Part shown: positions 7,045-11,823 of the stretch, in pieces
Position numbering within the stretch: position 1 is the stretch's first letter
Layout of the letters: every line of letters starts with the position of its first letter
Source of the DNA: JBAZKK01 sp041650795
GTDB lineage: Bacteria > Omnitrophota > Gorgyraeia > Gygaellales > Profunditerraquicolaceae
Direction: 5' to 3'
Length of the DNA stretch: 11,823 nucleotides
Assembly: GCA_041650795.1 (NCBI GenBank)
Contig: JBAZKK010000033.1
Coordinates: forward strand, 1 to 11,823
Notes under the pieces: model-generated
Told to the model about the DNA's origin: nothing
The model's database searches: none
The model's input: only the letters and a program-made list of their open reading frames with translations
Made by a program: the position numbers and the translations under genes

Positions 7045-8609
7045 TGACAAGAGAGGCGGAAACTAAGGATATGGAGAAAAGGGAATATACCAAGAAAGAC
7101 GTTAAAAAGATTATCGACCTCGGAAAGCAGAAAGGTTTTCTTACCTATGACGAGGTAAACGAGATGCTGCCCGAGGGGGTGTCTTCTTCCGAGGATATTG
7201 ACCGCATCCTTGATATCCTGGGCAACGAGGATATACAGGTCGTTGAAGCCGAAGAAGAGGCGAGTCCATCCGTATCCAAGCTCGCCCCTTTAATCAAGGA
7301 GGAATCATTCAGCGAGCACCTGAAGGTTGAAGAACGCTTCCTGCCCCTTGACGACCCGGTAAAGATGTATCTTAAACAGATGGGTTCGATATCACTTCTT
7401 TCCCGGGAAAATGAAATAAAGTTAGCCAAGAAGATCGAGGAAACAGACAACAAGTTCCGGATGGCTGTATTTGCCACGAGGTTCTCCCGTAACGAAATGC
7501 TCGGGGTCATCGACTCTATCCTGAAAAACAAAATCGGCCTCGAGGAGATTGTCAAGGAGGATATAAAGTATAACCACTCCAGCGTCATAAAAAGGATTAA
7601 GCGCATCTGTCGGCAGCTTAAGTCTACGCGCAGCCGCTTGCGCACCGCACAGCTTTTGATGCAATTGAATTTTGTTACTTCGGTAGTAGAGGGCATCGCC
7701 CGGAAACTTAACAGATTGCTGAGGGAGATAGACCGGCTTGACCGCCAGAAGAAACGCAGGGGTTTAGAGAAACGCCTCCTGCTCAGGCGCATCGCCGAAC
7801 CTTATGTCAAGATAAAGGAGCATACAAAACTTATCAAAAGCACCCACGCAAAGTTTAATTCCGCAAAAAAGCAGCTGGTGGAGGCAAACCTCAGGCTGGT
7901 GGTAAGCATCGCTAAAAAATATACCAATCGCGGGCTTTCTTTCCTCGACCTTATCCAGGAGGGGAATATCGGGTTGATGCGGGCGGTGGAGAAGTTTGAA
8001 TACCGCCGGGGATACAAGTTTTCTACCTATGCTACCTGGTGGATACGACAGGCCATTACGCGCTCCATCGCTGACCAGGCTCGCACCATCAGGATACCGG
8101 TGCACATGACCGAGACTATAAATAAGATTATACGTTTCTCCCGCGTATTCGTGCAGCAGCACGGAAGAGAGCCGTTACCAGAAGAGATTGCCCAGAAGAT
8201 GCGCCTGCCTCAGGATAAGATTAAGTCCATACTCAAGATTGCCCAGGAGCCGATATCCCTGCAGACACCGATTGGAGACGAGGGTGATACGCACTTCGGA
8301 GATTTTATCCAGGATAAGAAGGCGGTTTCCCCGGCCAACGCTACTATGCGCACCATGCTTAAGGACGAGATGCATAGCGCCCTAGGGACCCTTACCGAGC
8401 GGGAGAAGAAAATCCTGGGCTTACGTTTCGGTATTTATGACAGCTGCCCGCGCACACTGGAAGAGGTAGGCAATATCTTCAGGGTTACCCGCGAGAGAGT
8501 GCGCCAGATAGAAGCCAAGGCCCTTAAAAAGCTAAGACATCCCACCCGTTCCCGTAAATTGCGCACCTTCTTGGATGTGACCCTGATACAGCAGCGGGAA
8601 TTCCTTTAG
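7044..8609 (+). CDS. rpoD: Primary RNA polymerase sigma factor RpoD (sigma-70, group 1)
   Basis: This is the housekeeping sigma factor that directs RNA polymerase to TTGACA/TATAAT promoters, which fits the promoters seen in this window. Domains in order: region 1.1 (about 16-70), region 1.2 (about 103-135, DDPVKMYLKQMG), a long non-conserved basic spacer (136-275), region 2 (about 279-350, including NLRLVVSIAKKYTNRGLSFLD, then DLIQEGNIGLMRAVEKF and YATWWIRQAITR), region 3 (about 356-435) and region 4 with the helix-turn-helix LEEVGNIFRVTRERVRQIEAKALKKL (about 472-497). After the usual RSRKLRTFL end there is an extra tail of about 11 residues. The ATG overlaps the dnaG stop; an ATG at 7071 is the alternative. 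The dnaG-rpoD pair is the conserved core of the macromolecular synthesis operon. Confidence 0.97.
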   Translation: MTREAETKDMEKREYTKKDVKKIIDLGKQKGFLTYDEVNEMLPEGVSSSEDIDRILDILGNEDIQVVEAEEEASPSVSKLAPLIKEESFSEHLKVEERFLPLDDPVKMYLKQMGSISLLSRENEIKLAKKIEETDNKFRMAVFATRFSRNEMLGVIDSILKNKIGLEEIVKEDIKYNHSSVIKRIKRICRQLKSTRSRLRTAQLLMQLNFVTSVVEGIARKLNRLLREIDRLDRQKKRRGLEKRLLLRRIAEPYVKIKEHTKLIKSTHAKFNSAKKQLVEANLRLVVSIAKKYTNRGLSFLDLIQEGNIGLMRAVEKFEYRRGYKFSTYATWWIRQAITRSIADQARTIRIPVHMTETINKIIRFSRVFVQQHGREPLPEEIAQKMRLPQDKIKSILKIAQEPISLQTPIGDEGDTHFGDFIQDKKAVSPANATMRTMLKDEMHSALGTLTEREKKILGLRFGIYDSCPRTLEEVGNIFRVTRERVRQIEAKALKKLRHPTRSRKLRTFLDVTLIQQREFL

Positions 8610-8642
8610 AATCAAGCAGTTATATTTTCTCAGAGAAATTTC

Positions 8643-8671
8643 TTTACAATCCCCTTCACTTCTGTTAAAAT
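8643..8671 (+). promoter_or_regulatory. Extended -10 sigma-70 promoter upstream of the tRNA region
   Basis: TTTACA (8643-8648), a 17-bp spacer and TAAAAT (8666-8671), with a TG at 8663-8664 forming an extended -10. Transcription would start near 8678 and run through a leader of about 100 nt into the CAT tRNA at 8780. Confidence 0.65.
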
Positions 8672-8677
8672 AAAAAA

Positions 8678-8779
8678 TTTATAGTGCATTGCGGCCTATG
8701 GACCAGTAGCTCCTGCCGCACGAACACGAATAAGCGCCGCGGTATCGCAACTGGGGGTTTTGGCTCCGTAATATCCTTA
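8678..8779 (+). other. Structured tRNA leader or candidate small RNA
   Basis: About 100 nt between the promoter and the tRNA have no coding potential but can fold: TGCGGC (8690-8695) pairs with GCCGCA (8715-8720) around an inner GGA/TCC stem, and further GC-rich segments follow. I could not match it to SRP RNA, 6S RNA or any riboswitch I know. It may simply be a processed tRNA 5' leader. Confidence 0.2.
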
Positions 8780-8851
8780 GGGCCCATAGCTCAGTGGTAG
8801 AGCAGGTGACTCATAATCACTTGGTCGGAGGTTCGAACCCTTCTGGGCCCA
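8780..8851 (+). tRNA. tRNA with CAT anticodon, probably tRNA-Ile2 (otherwise elongator tRNA-Met)
   Basis: All four arms form. The acceptor GGGCCCA (8780-8786) pairs with TGGGCCC (8844-8850), the D arm is GCTC/GAGC, the anticodon stem is GGTGA/TCACT with anticodon CAT at 8812-8814, and the T arm is GGAGG-TTCGAAC-CCTTC. It is not the initiator, because it has a G1-C72 pair and lacks the three G-C pairs at the base of the anticodon stem. The anticodon arm and the TTGGTC variable region resemble E. coli ileX, whose C34 is changed to lysidine by TilS, so Ile2 is preferred over elongator Met. The 3' CCA is not encoded (GCA follows the discriminator A). A run of six T at 8863-8868 follows. Confidence 0.93.
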
Positions 8852-9091
8852 GCAATCTGCGGTTTTTTGAAATGTCGGGTCATGATTTAGGGAGAACCGA
8901 CGACCAAAAAGGGGTACGGGGAAAGGATTTCCCCGTGTATTTGGGGTGACATGCGCAGTAAGCGCACATCCGGCCTTCCTCTTGGCCGGGATGGGTGTTT
9001 CTTGGCCGGCGCCAAAGTGGCAATGGTTCGATTTTGCTCACCATCCTTCGAGAACCAATTCTGAGCGAAATCGAAGGAAGCCCCTGTGGGG
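8852..9091. repeat. Palindrome-rich non-coding segment between a tRNA and a copy of its 3' end
   Basis: I see no gene here. The segment holds a series of hairpins: ACGGGGAAA/TTTCCCCGT with a 3-nt loop (8916-8936), TGCGC/GCGCA (8952-8966), CCGGCC/GGCCGG (8970-8989), TTGGC/GCCAA (9002-9015), a longer 14-bp stem (9027-9075) and CCCC/GGGG (9081-9091). Together with the tRNA copy that follows, it looks like a small non-autonomous repeat or the remains of an integration next to a tRNA. Open frames on the minus strand here read through the palindromes and antisense to the tRNA copy and are not credible genes. Confidence 0.5.
9027..9075. repeat. Inverted repeat of the TTCGA...CTGAGCGAA dispersed type
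   Basis: TTCGATTTTGCTCA (9027-9040) pairs with TGAGCGAAATCGAA (9062-9075) over 14 bp, with one G-T pair and a 21-nt loop. TCCTTCGA (9044-9051) can alternatively pair with TCGAAGGA (9071-9078). The pattern resembles the CTGAGCGAAGTCGAAGG palindromes that I recall being scattered through many environmental bacterial genomes. Confidence 0.5.
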
Positions 9092-9117
9092 TGGTCGGAG
9101 GTTCGAACCATTCTGGG
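9092..9117 (+). pseudogene. Detached copy of the 3' part of the CAT tRNA
   Basis: These 26 bases match 8822-8847 of the CAT tRNA at 25 positions (mismatch: A at 9110 for C at 8840). The copy covers the variable loop, the whole T arm and the start of the 3' acceptor strand, then diverges. No matching D arm, anticodon arm or 5' acceptor strand is found upstream, so it cannot make a tRNA. Duplicated tRNA 3' ends are the usual trace of integration at a tRNA, or of repeat capture. Confidence 0.65.
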
Positions 9118-9154
9118 GACAAGAAATTTTGAGAGTTTTATCTTATGATTTGCA

Positions 9155-9228
9155 GGGCGCATAGCTCAGTTGGTTAGAGCGCCACACTCACATTGTGGAG
9201 GCCATAGGTTCAAGTCCTATTGCGCCCA
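9155..9228 (+). tRNA. tRNA-Val (anticodon CAC)
   Basis: The acceptor GGGCGCA (9155-9161) pairs with TGCGCCC (9221-9227), the D arm is GCTC/GAGC, the anticodon stem is CCACA/TGTGG with loop CTCACAT and anticodon CAC at 9189-9191, and the T arm is ATAGG-TTCAAGT-CCTAT. It decodes GUG. The discriminator is A9228 and CCA is not encoded. Only 11 nt separate it from the next coding start. Confidence 0.95.
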
Positions 9229-9239
9229 CGGAATAAAAA

Positions 9240-9968
9240 ATGCCGGAGACAGACCTTAAAACACAGATAGGCAGCCTTATTAAACTGCAGGAAATAGACA
9301 GCCAGATTTATGCCCTTAATGACGAAAAGGATGCTTTGCCTAAGACGGTTGAGTCTTTGCGGCTTTCCTTTGAGGCAAAAAAAGAGCACTTTGCCGAGCT
9401 AGAAAAGTCTCTCCTGGATCTGCAGAAGCAAAAGAAGGATAAGGAGCTGGAGCTGGCCTCTAAGGAAGACGGCGCCAAGAAATTACAGACCCAGCTTTAT
9501 CAGCTCAAGACCAATAAAGAATACCAGGCCATGCTTCAGCAGATCCAGGATGCCAAGGCCGATGCCTCCGTAATCGAAGACAGGATACTGGAGGTCTTCG
9601 ACCAGATGGATAAGATTAAGGTTGATGCGGAAGAAGAAAAAAAACGCCTCGGCCAGGAGGAGCAGGTTTTTAACCAGCAGCAGAAGAAGATCGAGGATAG
9701 GGTTAAGGAAATCGGCGCGCGTCTTAGCCAACTCGATGCCCAGCGCAAACAACTTGCTCCTCTGATTGAGTCCAAGATCCTGGCGCAGTACGAGCGGATA
9801 TTGGCTAACCGCGACGGCCTGGCGATTGTAACGGTAAAGAACGATTCCTGCCAGGGGTGCAATATGTATGTGCCTCCCCAGGTAATCAACCTGATTAAGA
9901 TGTACGAACGAATCATTACCTGCGAGATCTGCAACCGCATACTTTACATTGAGGATGAAGCAGCTTGA
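9240..9968 (+). CDS. Coiled-coil protein with C-terminal C4-type zinc ribbon
   Basis: This 242-aa protein is almost entirely charged heptad-like helix from about 10 to 190, a long antiparallel coiled coil, followed by a small zinc ribbon with two CxxC knuckles: C204/C207 (CQGC) and C228/C231 (CEIC). This is the architecture of the zf-RING_7 family of C4-type zinc ribbon proteins, proposed to bind nucleic acid; the precise function is unknown. In other bacteria this gene often sits beside a NIF3 gene; here the NIF3-like gene lies about 4 kb upstream on the other side of dnaG-rpoD. The ATG is 11 nt after tRNA-Val and lacks a Shine-Dalgarno, so its mRNA may arise by tRNA processing. Its end overlaps the RNase H gene by 14 nt. 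Confidence 0.88.
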   Translation: MPETDLKTQIGSLIKLQEIDSQIYALNDEKDALPKTVESLRLSFEAKKEHFAELEKSLLDLQKQKKDKELELASKEDGAKKLQTQLYQLKTNKEYQAMLQQIQDAKADASVIEDRILEVFDQMDKIKVDAEEEKKRLGQEEQVFNQQQKKIEDRVKEIGARLSQLDAQRKQLAPLIESKILAQYERILANRDGLAIVTVKNDSCQGCNMYVPPQVINLIKMYERIITCEICNRILYIEDEAA

Positions 9969-10401
9969 GATTCATATAGACGGCGCCTCAAGCGGCAACC
10001 CCGGGCCGGCGGGGGTAGGCGTGGTTATCTGCGACGGCAGCAGGGTAATAAAGAATATCTCGGAATATATAGGACACGCTACCAATAACGTTGCCGAATA
10101 CAGCGCTTTAATCTGCGCCCTCAAGCAGGCGGCGGCGCTTAAAGCGGAGAACGTCATTATCAACACCGACAGCCAGTTGCTTTATCGCCAGCTTAAAAAA
10201 GAATACCGCATTAAAGATGAGCGCTTGCGTCTCCTTTATCGCGAGGTCCTTGAGCTGATGAAGCCCTTTAAGGGCGTGTCTTTAAGAAATATCCCGCGGG
10301 AGGAGAACCAGGGGGCTGATAAGTTAGCGGGTTTGGCGATAAAAGGCGAATCGAGAAGGGGCAGAGCCGCTTTAGGCCCCGAGGTTTGTTCTTTAAAATA
10401 G
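9955..10401 (+). CDS. RNase HI family protein
   Basis: RNase HI cuts the RNA strand of RNA-DNA hybrids, for example primers and R-loops. From the ATG at 9955 the protein is 148 aa, with all four catalytic acids: D9 in HIDGASSGNPG, E48 in NNVAEYSAL, D72 in NTDSQLL and D122 in NQGADKLA. It lacks the basic handle loop of E. coli RNase HI, as do many members of the compact bacterial and archaeal family, so it need not be the main RNase H. An in-frame TTG at 9949 would add two residues; the ATG gives a natural N-terminus (MKQLEIHIDG). It overlaps the zinc-ribbon gene by 14 nt and ends 13 nt before rnpB. Confidence 0.9.
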   Translation: MKQLEIHIDGASSGNPGPAGVGVVICDGSRVIKNISEYIGHATNNVAEYSALICALKQAAALKAENVIINTDSQLLYRQLKKEYRIKDERLRLLYREVLELMKPFKGVSLRNIPREENQGADKLAGLAIKGESRRGRAALGPEVCSLK

Positions 10402-10414
10402 TATTAATTTTGAA

Positions 10415-10800
10415 GGCAGGCAGAAAGTGGCCGCTCTGGTATCTCGTGTACCAGAGAGGAAAGTCCGAGCTCCGGAGGGCAGGCGTAATGGGTAATGCCC
10501 ATCTCCGCCATATATTATGGCGGAAGGATTTCCGCCACTAAGAGTGGCGGACCCGCCAATATTTTTGGCGGGAGAGCCACAGAGACGAGTCCCTTTGCTT
10601 CGTTTTGCGAAGCAAAGGGAGTGAAACGCGGCAATCTCTACGCGGAGCAAGGCCGAATAAGGGGTGAGGGGCTTGCCCGTCCCGCTATCAAACCCCGGGT
10701 AGGCCGCTTGAGCCTCCGGGTGACCGGGGGCCTTAGAGGAATGGCCACATAAGATGCGGATAATCGCGTCGGAGACAGAACTCGGCTTATTCTGCCTGCC
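10415..10800 (+). ncRNA. rnpB: RNase P RNA (bacterial type A)
   Basis: This is the catalytic RNA that matures tRNA 5' ends together with RnpA. The closing stem P1 is GGCAGGCAGAA (10415-10425) with TTCTGCCTGCC (10790-10800). Conserved blocks are GAGGAAAGTCC (10456-10466), ACAGAGA (10579-10585), GGAGCAAGG (10644-10652), GGGTAGGC (10697-10704), and GACAGAA with GGCTTAT (10774-10790). The P3 stem is CTCTGGTA/TACCAGAG (10434-10456). In the specificity domain, a region that is short in E. coli is filled by three tandem hairpins (10504-10572), followed by a perfect 13-bp hairpin (10590-10620); P13/P14 seem to be missing. Ends may extend by 1-2 nt. It lies between the RNase H gene and yebC with no terminator visible, so co-transcription and processing is possible. 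Confidence 0.95.
10504..10572. repeat. Three tandem CCGCC/GGCGG hairpins inside rnpB
   Basis: TCCGCCATA/TATGGCGGA (10504-10524), TCCGCCACT/AGTGGCGGA (10531-10551) and CCCGCCAA/TTGGCGGG (10552-10572) are perfect stems of 9, 9 and 8 bp with loops of 3, 3 and 5 nt, sharing the CCGCCA/TGGCGG core. They sit between the P8-like hairpin and the ACAGAGA block. This looks like palindrome duplication within a helix tip of the RNA. Confidence 0.7.
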
Positions 10801-10835
10801 GTCATATCAACCAACACGAAAACGGAGGATGTTTT

Positions 10836-11588
10836 ATGTCAGGTCATTCAAAATGGAAGACTAATAAAGGCAAGAAGATGGCGGCTGATGCCGCCAAAGG
10901 CAAGATCTACACCAAGCTTATCAAGGAGATCACTGCTGCAGCGCGCGAAGGTGGCGGTAACACCGATAACAACGTCAGATTGCGCACGGCCATCGCCCAC
11001 GCCAAAGAGGCAAATATGCCTTCGGATAATGTCAAGATGGCAGTCAAGCGCGGGACAGGAGAGTTGCCGGGCATAGTCTATGAAAATGTGGTATATGAGG
11101 CCTATGGCCCCGGGGGAGTAGCAATCCTCGCCGAAGCGCTTACCGACAACAAAAACCGCACCACTGCCGAGGTGCGCAATATCATGTCCAAGAAAGGCGG
11201 TAACCTCGCTGGCGCCGGAGCGGTGAACTGGATGTTCACCAAGAAGGGGTATATCAGCATAGACAAGGGCCTTATCGGCGAAGACGAGCTTATGAATATC
11301 GTGCTGGAGGCCGGGGCAGAAGATATGAAGCACGAAGGGGATAATTACGAGATTACGACCTCGGTGCAGGATTTTGAAAAGGTAAAGGAGGCCCTCCAGG
11401 CCAAGGATATCAAGTGGCAGGAGGCGGAATTGACCATGGTGCCTTCCTCGGTGGTCAAGGTTGCCGGCAATGACGCCAAACAGCTCCTGGGCCTTATCGA
11501 CGCCCTGGAAGAACATGATGATGTGCAGCAGGTTTACGCGAACTTCGACATACCCGACGAAATAATGGAGCAGATAAACGCCGAGTAA
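10836..11588 (+). CDS. yebC: YebC/PmpR family protein
   Basis: YebC-family proteins were annotated as DNA-binding transcriptional regulators (PmpR in Pseudomonas); members have also been linked to ribosomes stalled at proline-rich sequences, so the family has mixed assigned roles. The 250-aa length is standard and the sequence is typical from the first residue: MSGHSKW at 1-7, AADAAKGKIYTKLIKEI at 17-33, an acidic three-domain layout, NKNRT at 105-109 in the conserved ALTDNKNRTTAEVR stretch, and the DDVQQVYANFDI ending. GGAGG at 10824-10828 lies 7 nt before the ATG and fixes the start. It follows rnpB by 35 nt and precedes ruvC by 3 nt, the usual yebC-ruvC order. The family call is certain; the mechanism is not. 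Confidence 0.96.
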   Translation: MSGHSKWKTNKGKKMAADAAKGKIYTKLIKEITAAAREGGGNTDNNVRLRTAIAHAKEANMPSDNVKMAVKRGTGELPGIVYENVVYEAYGPGGVAILAEALTDNKNRTTAEVRNIMSKKGGNLAGAGAVNWMFTKKGYISIDKGLIGEDELMNIVLEAGAEDMKHEGDNYEITTSVQDFEKVKEALQAKDIKWQEAELTMVPSSVVKVAGNDAKQLLGLIDALEEHDDVQQVYANFDIPDEIMEQINAE

Positions 11589-11591
11589 TAT

Positions 11592-11823
11592 ATGAGGATA
11601 CTGGGGATTGACCCGGCCCTGACCGTTACCGGTTACGGAGTTATAGATTCGGGACCGAATGGGGTATCGGTAGTGGAGGCAGGCATCATTAAAAGCTCTA
11701 GTGCAGACCCTATACATCAACGCCTGAATAAGATTTATTGTGCGGTGTTAAAATTGATTTCCGATACCAGGCCGGAGGTGATGGTATTGGAAAAGCTCTA
11801 CGCCCATTACCGCCATCCTACCA
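11592..11823 (+). CDS. ruvC: Crossover junction endodeoxyribonuclease RuvC, N-terminal part (cut by window end)
   Basis: RuvC is the dimeric resolvase that cuts Holliday junctions after RuvAB branch migration. The 77 codons present show the first catalytic acid, D7, in ILGIDPALTVTGYGVI and the second, E67, in VMVLEKLYAHYRHP. In E. coli these are D7 and E66. The usual EQVF sequence after the second acid is EKLY here. The remaining catalytic aspartates lie beyond the window. The ATG is 3 nt after the yebC stop with only a weak GAG upstream, so translation is probably coupled. RuvA and RuvB genes may follow. Confidence 0.93.
   Translation, partial: MRILGIDPALTVTGYGVIDSGPNGVSVVEAGIIKSSSADPIHQRLNKIYCAVLKLISDTRPEVMVLEKLYAHYRHPT

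Noticed and set aside
7145..7792. Minus-strand open frame of 215 codons
   Set aside because: It lies fully inside rpoD in antisense; its Ser/Arg-rich composition is what the reverse of a Glu/Lys/Arg-rich gene gives.
8626..8643. AT-rich hairpin TTTCT/AGAAA followed by T-rich sequence as an rpoD terminator
   Set aside because: The stem is only 5 bp, all weak pairs but one, and overlaps the -35 of the next promoter; too weak to call.
8862..9121. A second complete tRNA ending at the 9092-9117 fragment
   Set aside because: No upstream sequence pairs with its acceptor end and no D or anticodon arm can be built; the CCCCTGTGGGG hairpin just before it is not an anticodon arm.
8887..9162. Minus-strand open frames of 91 and 80 codons
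   Set aside because: They run through the palindromic segment and antisense to the tRNA fragment, have no family resemblance or ribosome binding site, and look like the usual spurious frames over repeats and tRNAs.
10371..10399. TTTAGG-17-TAAAAT as an rnpB promoter
   Set aside because: The -10 is plausible and the position is about right, but the -35 is poor and the match could be chance in the end of the RNase H gene.
10393..10650. Minus-strand open frame of 85 codons
   Set aside because: It is antisense to RNase P RNA, a well-known source of false gene calls.
10848..11720. Minus-strand open frame of 290 codons
   Set aside because: It is the antisense shadow of yebC, which is a clear full-length family member with a strong Shine-Dalgarno.

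Overview
The window reads as a piece of a bacterial chromosome with compact, co-directional housekeeping genes: every supported gene is on the + strand. The best guess for the source is an uncultivated lineage of the Omnitrophota (OP3) type. That guess rests mainly on the membrane-anchored protein at 2802-3656, which carries the TTYYPSPYG motif I associate with this phylum and its neighbours, plus the mixture of gene orders. It is an inference, not a proof.

Layout. 1-123 is a short leader with palindromes. 160-2724 is a tight cluster: an AMMECR1-domain protein, RsmE (16S rRNA m3U methyltransferase) and MtaB (tRNA methylthiotransferase). A near-consensus sigma-70 promoter overlapping the mtaB stop then drives a separate gene, a signal-anchored protein ending in an S74-type self-cleaving chaperone domain (2802-3656). 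A second near-consensus promoter at 3753-3781, with two LacI/CcpA-like palindromic sites upstream, opens a four-gene operon: cvpA-like, NIF3-like, dnaG and rpoD (3807-8609). This is a variant of the classical macromolecular synthesis operon, giving primase and the housekeeping sigma factor.

8610-9240 is a tRNA region: a third promoter, a structured leader of about 100 nt, a CAT-anticodon tRNA (probably Ile2), a palindrome-rich stretch of about 240 bp, a detached copy of the 3' part of that same tRNA, and tRNA-Val(CAC). The second half holds a coiled-coil zinc-ribbon protein, an RNase HI-family protein, RNase P RNA (rnpB), the YebC/PmpR-type protein and the start of ruvC, cut by the window end. 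RNase H, RNase P and RuvC are all structure-specific nucleases; yebC-ruvC is a common pair.

I found no CRISPR array, transposase or complete novel system. The most unusual material is non-coding: the tRNA-fragment-bounded palindromic segment (8852-9117), the triplicated hairpin inside rnpB (10504-10572), and the paired palindromic sites at the cvpA-nif3-dnaG-rpoD promoter.
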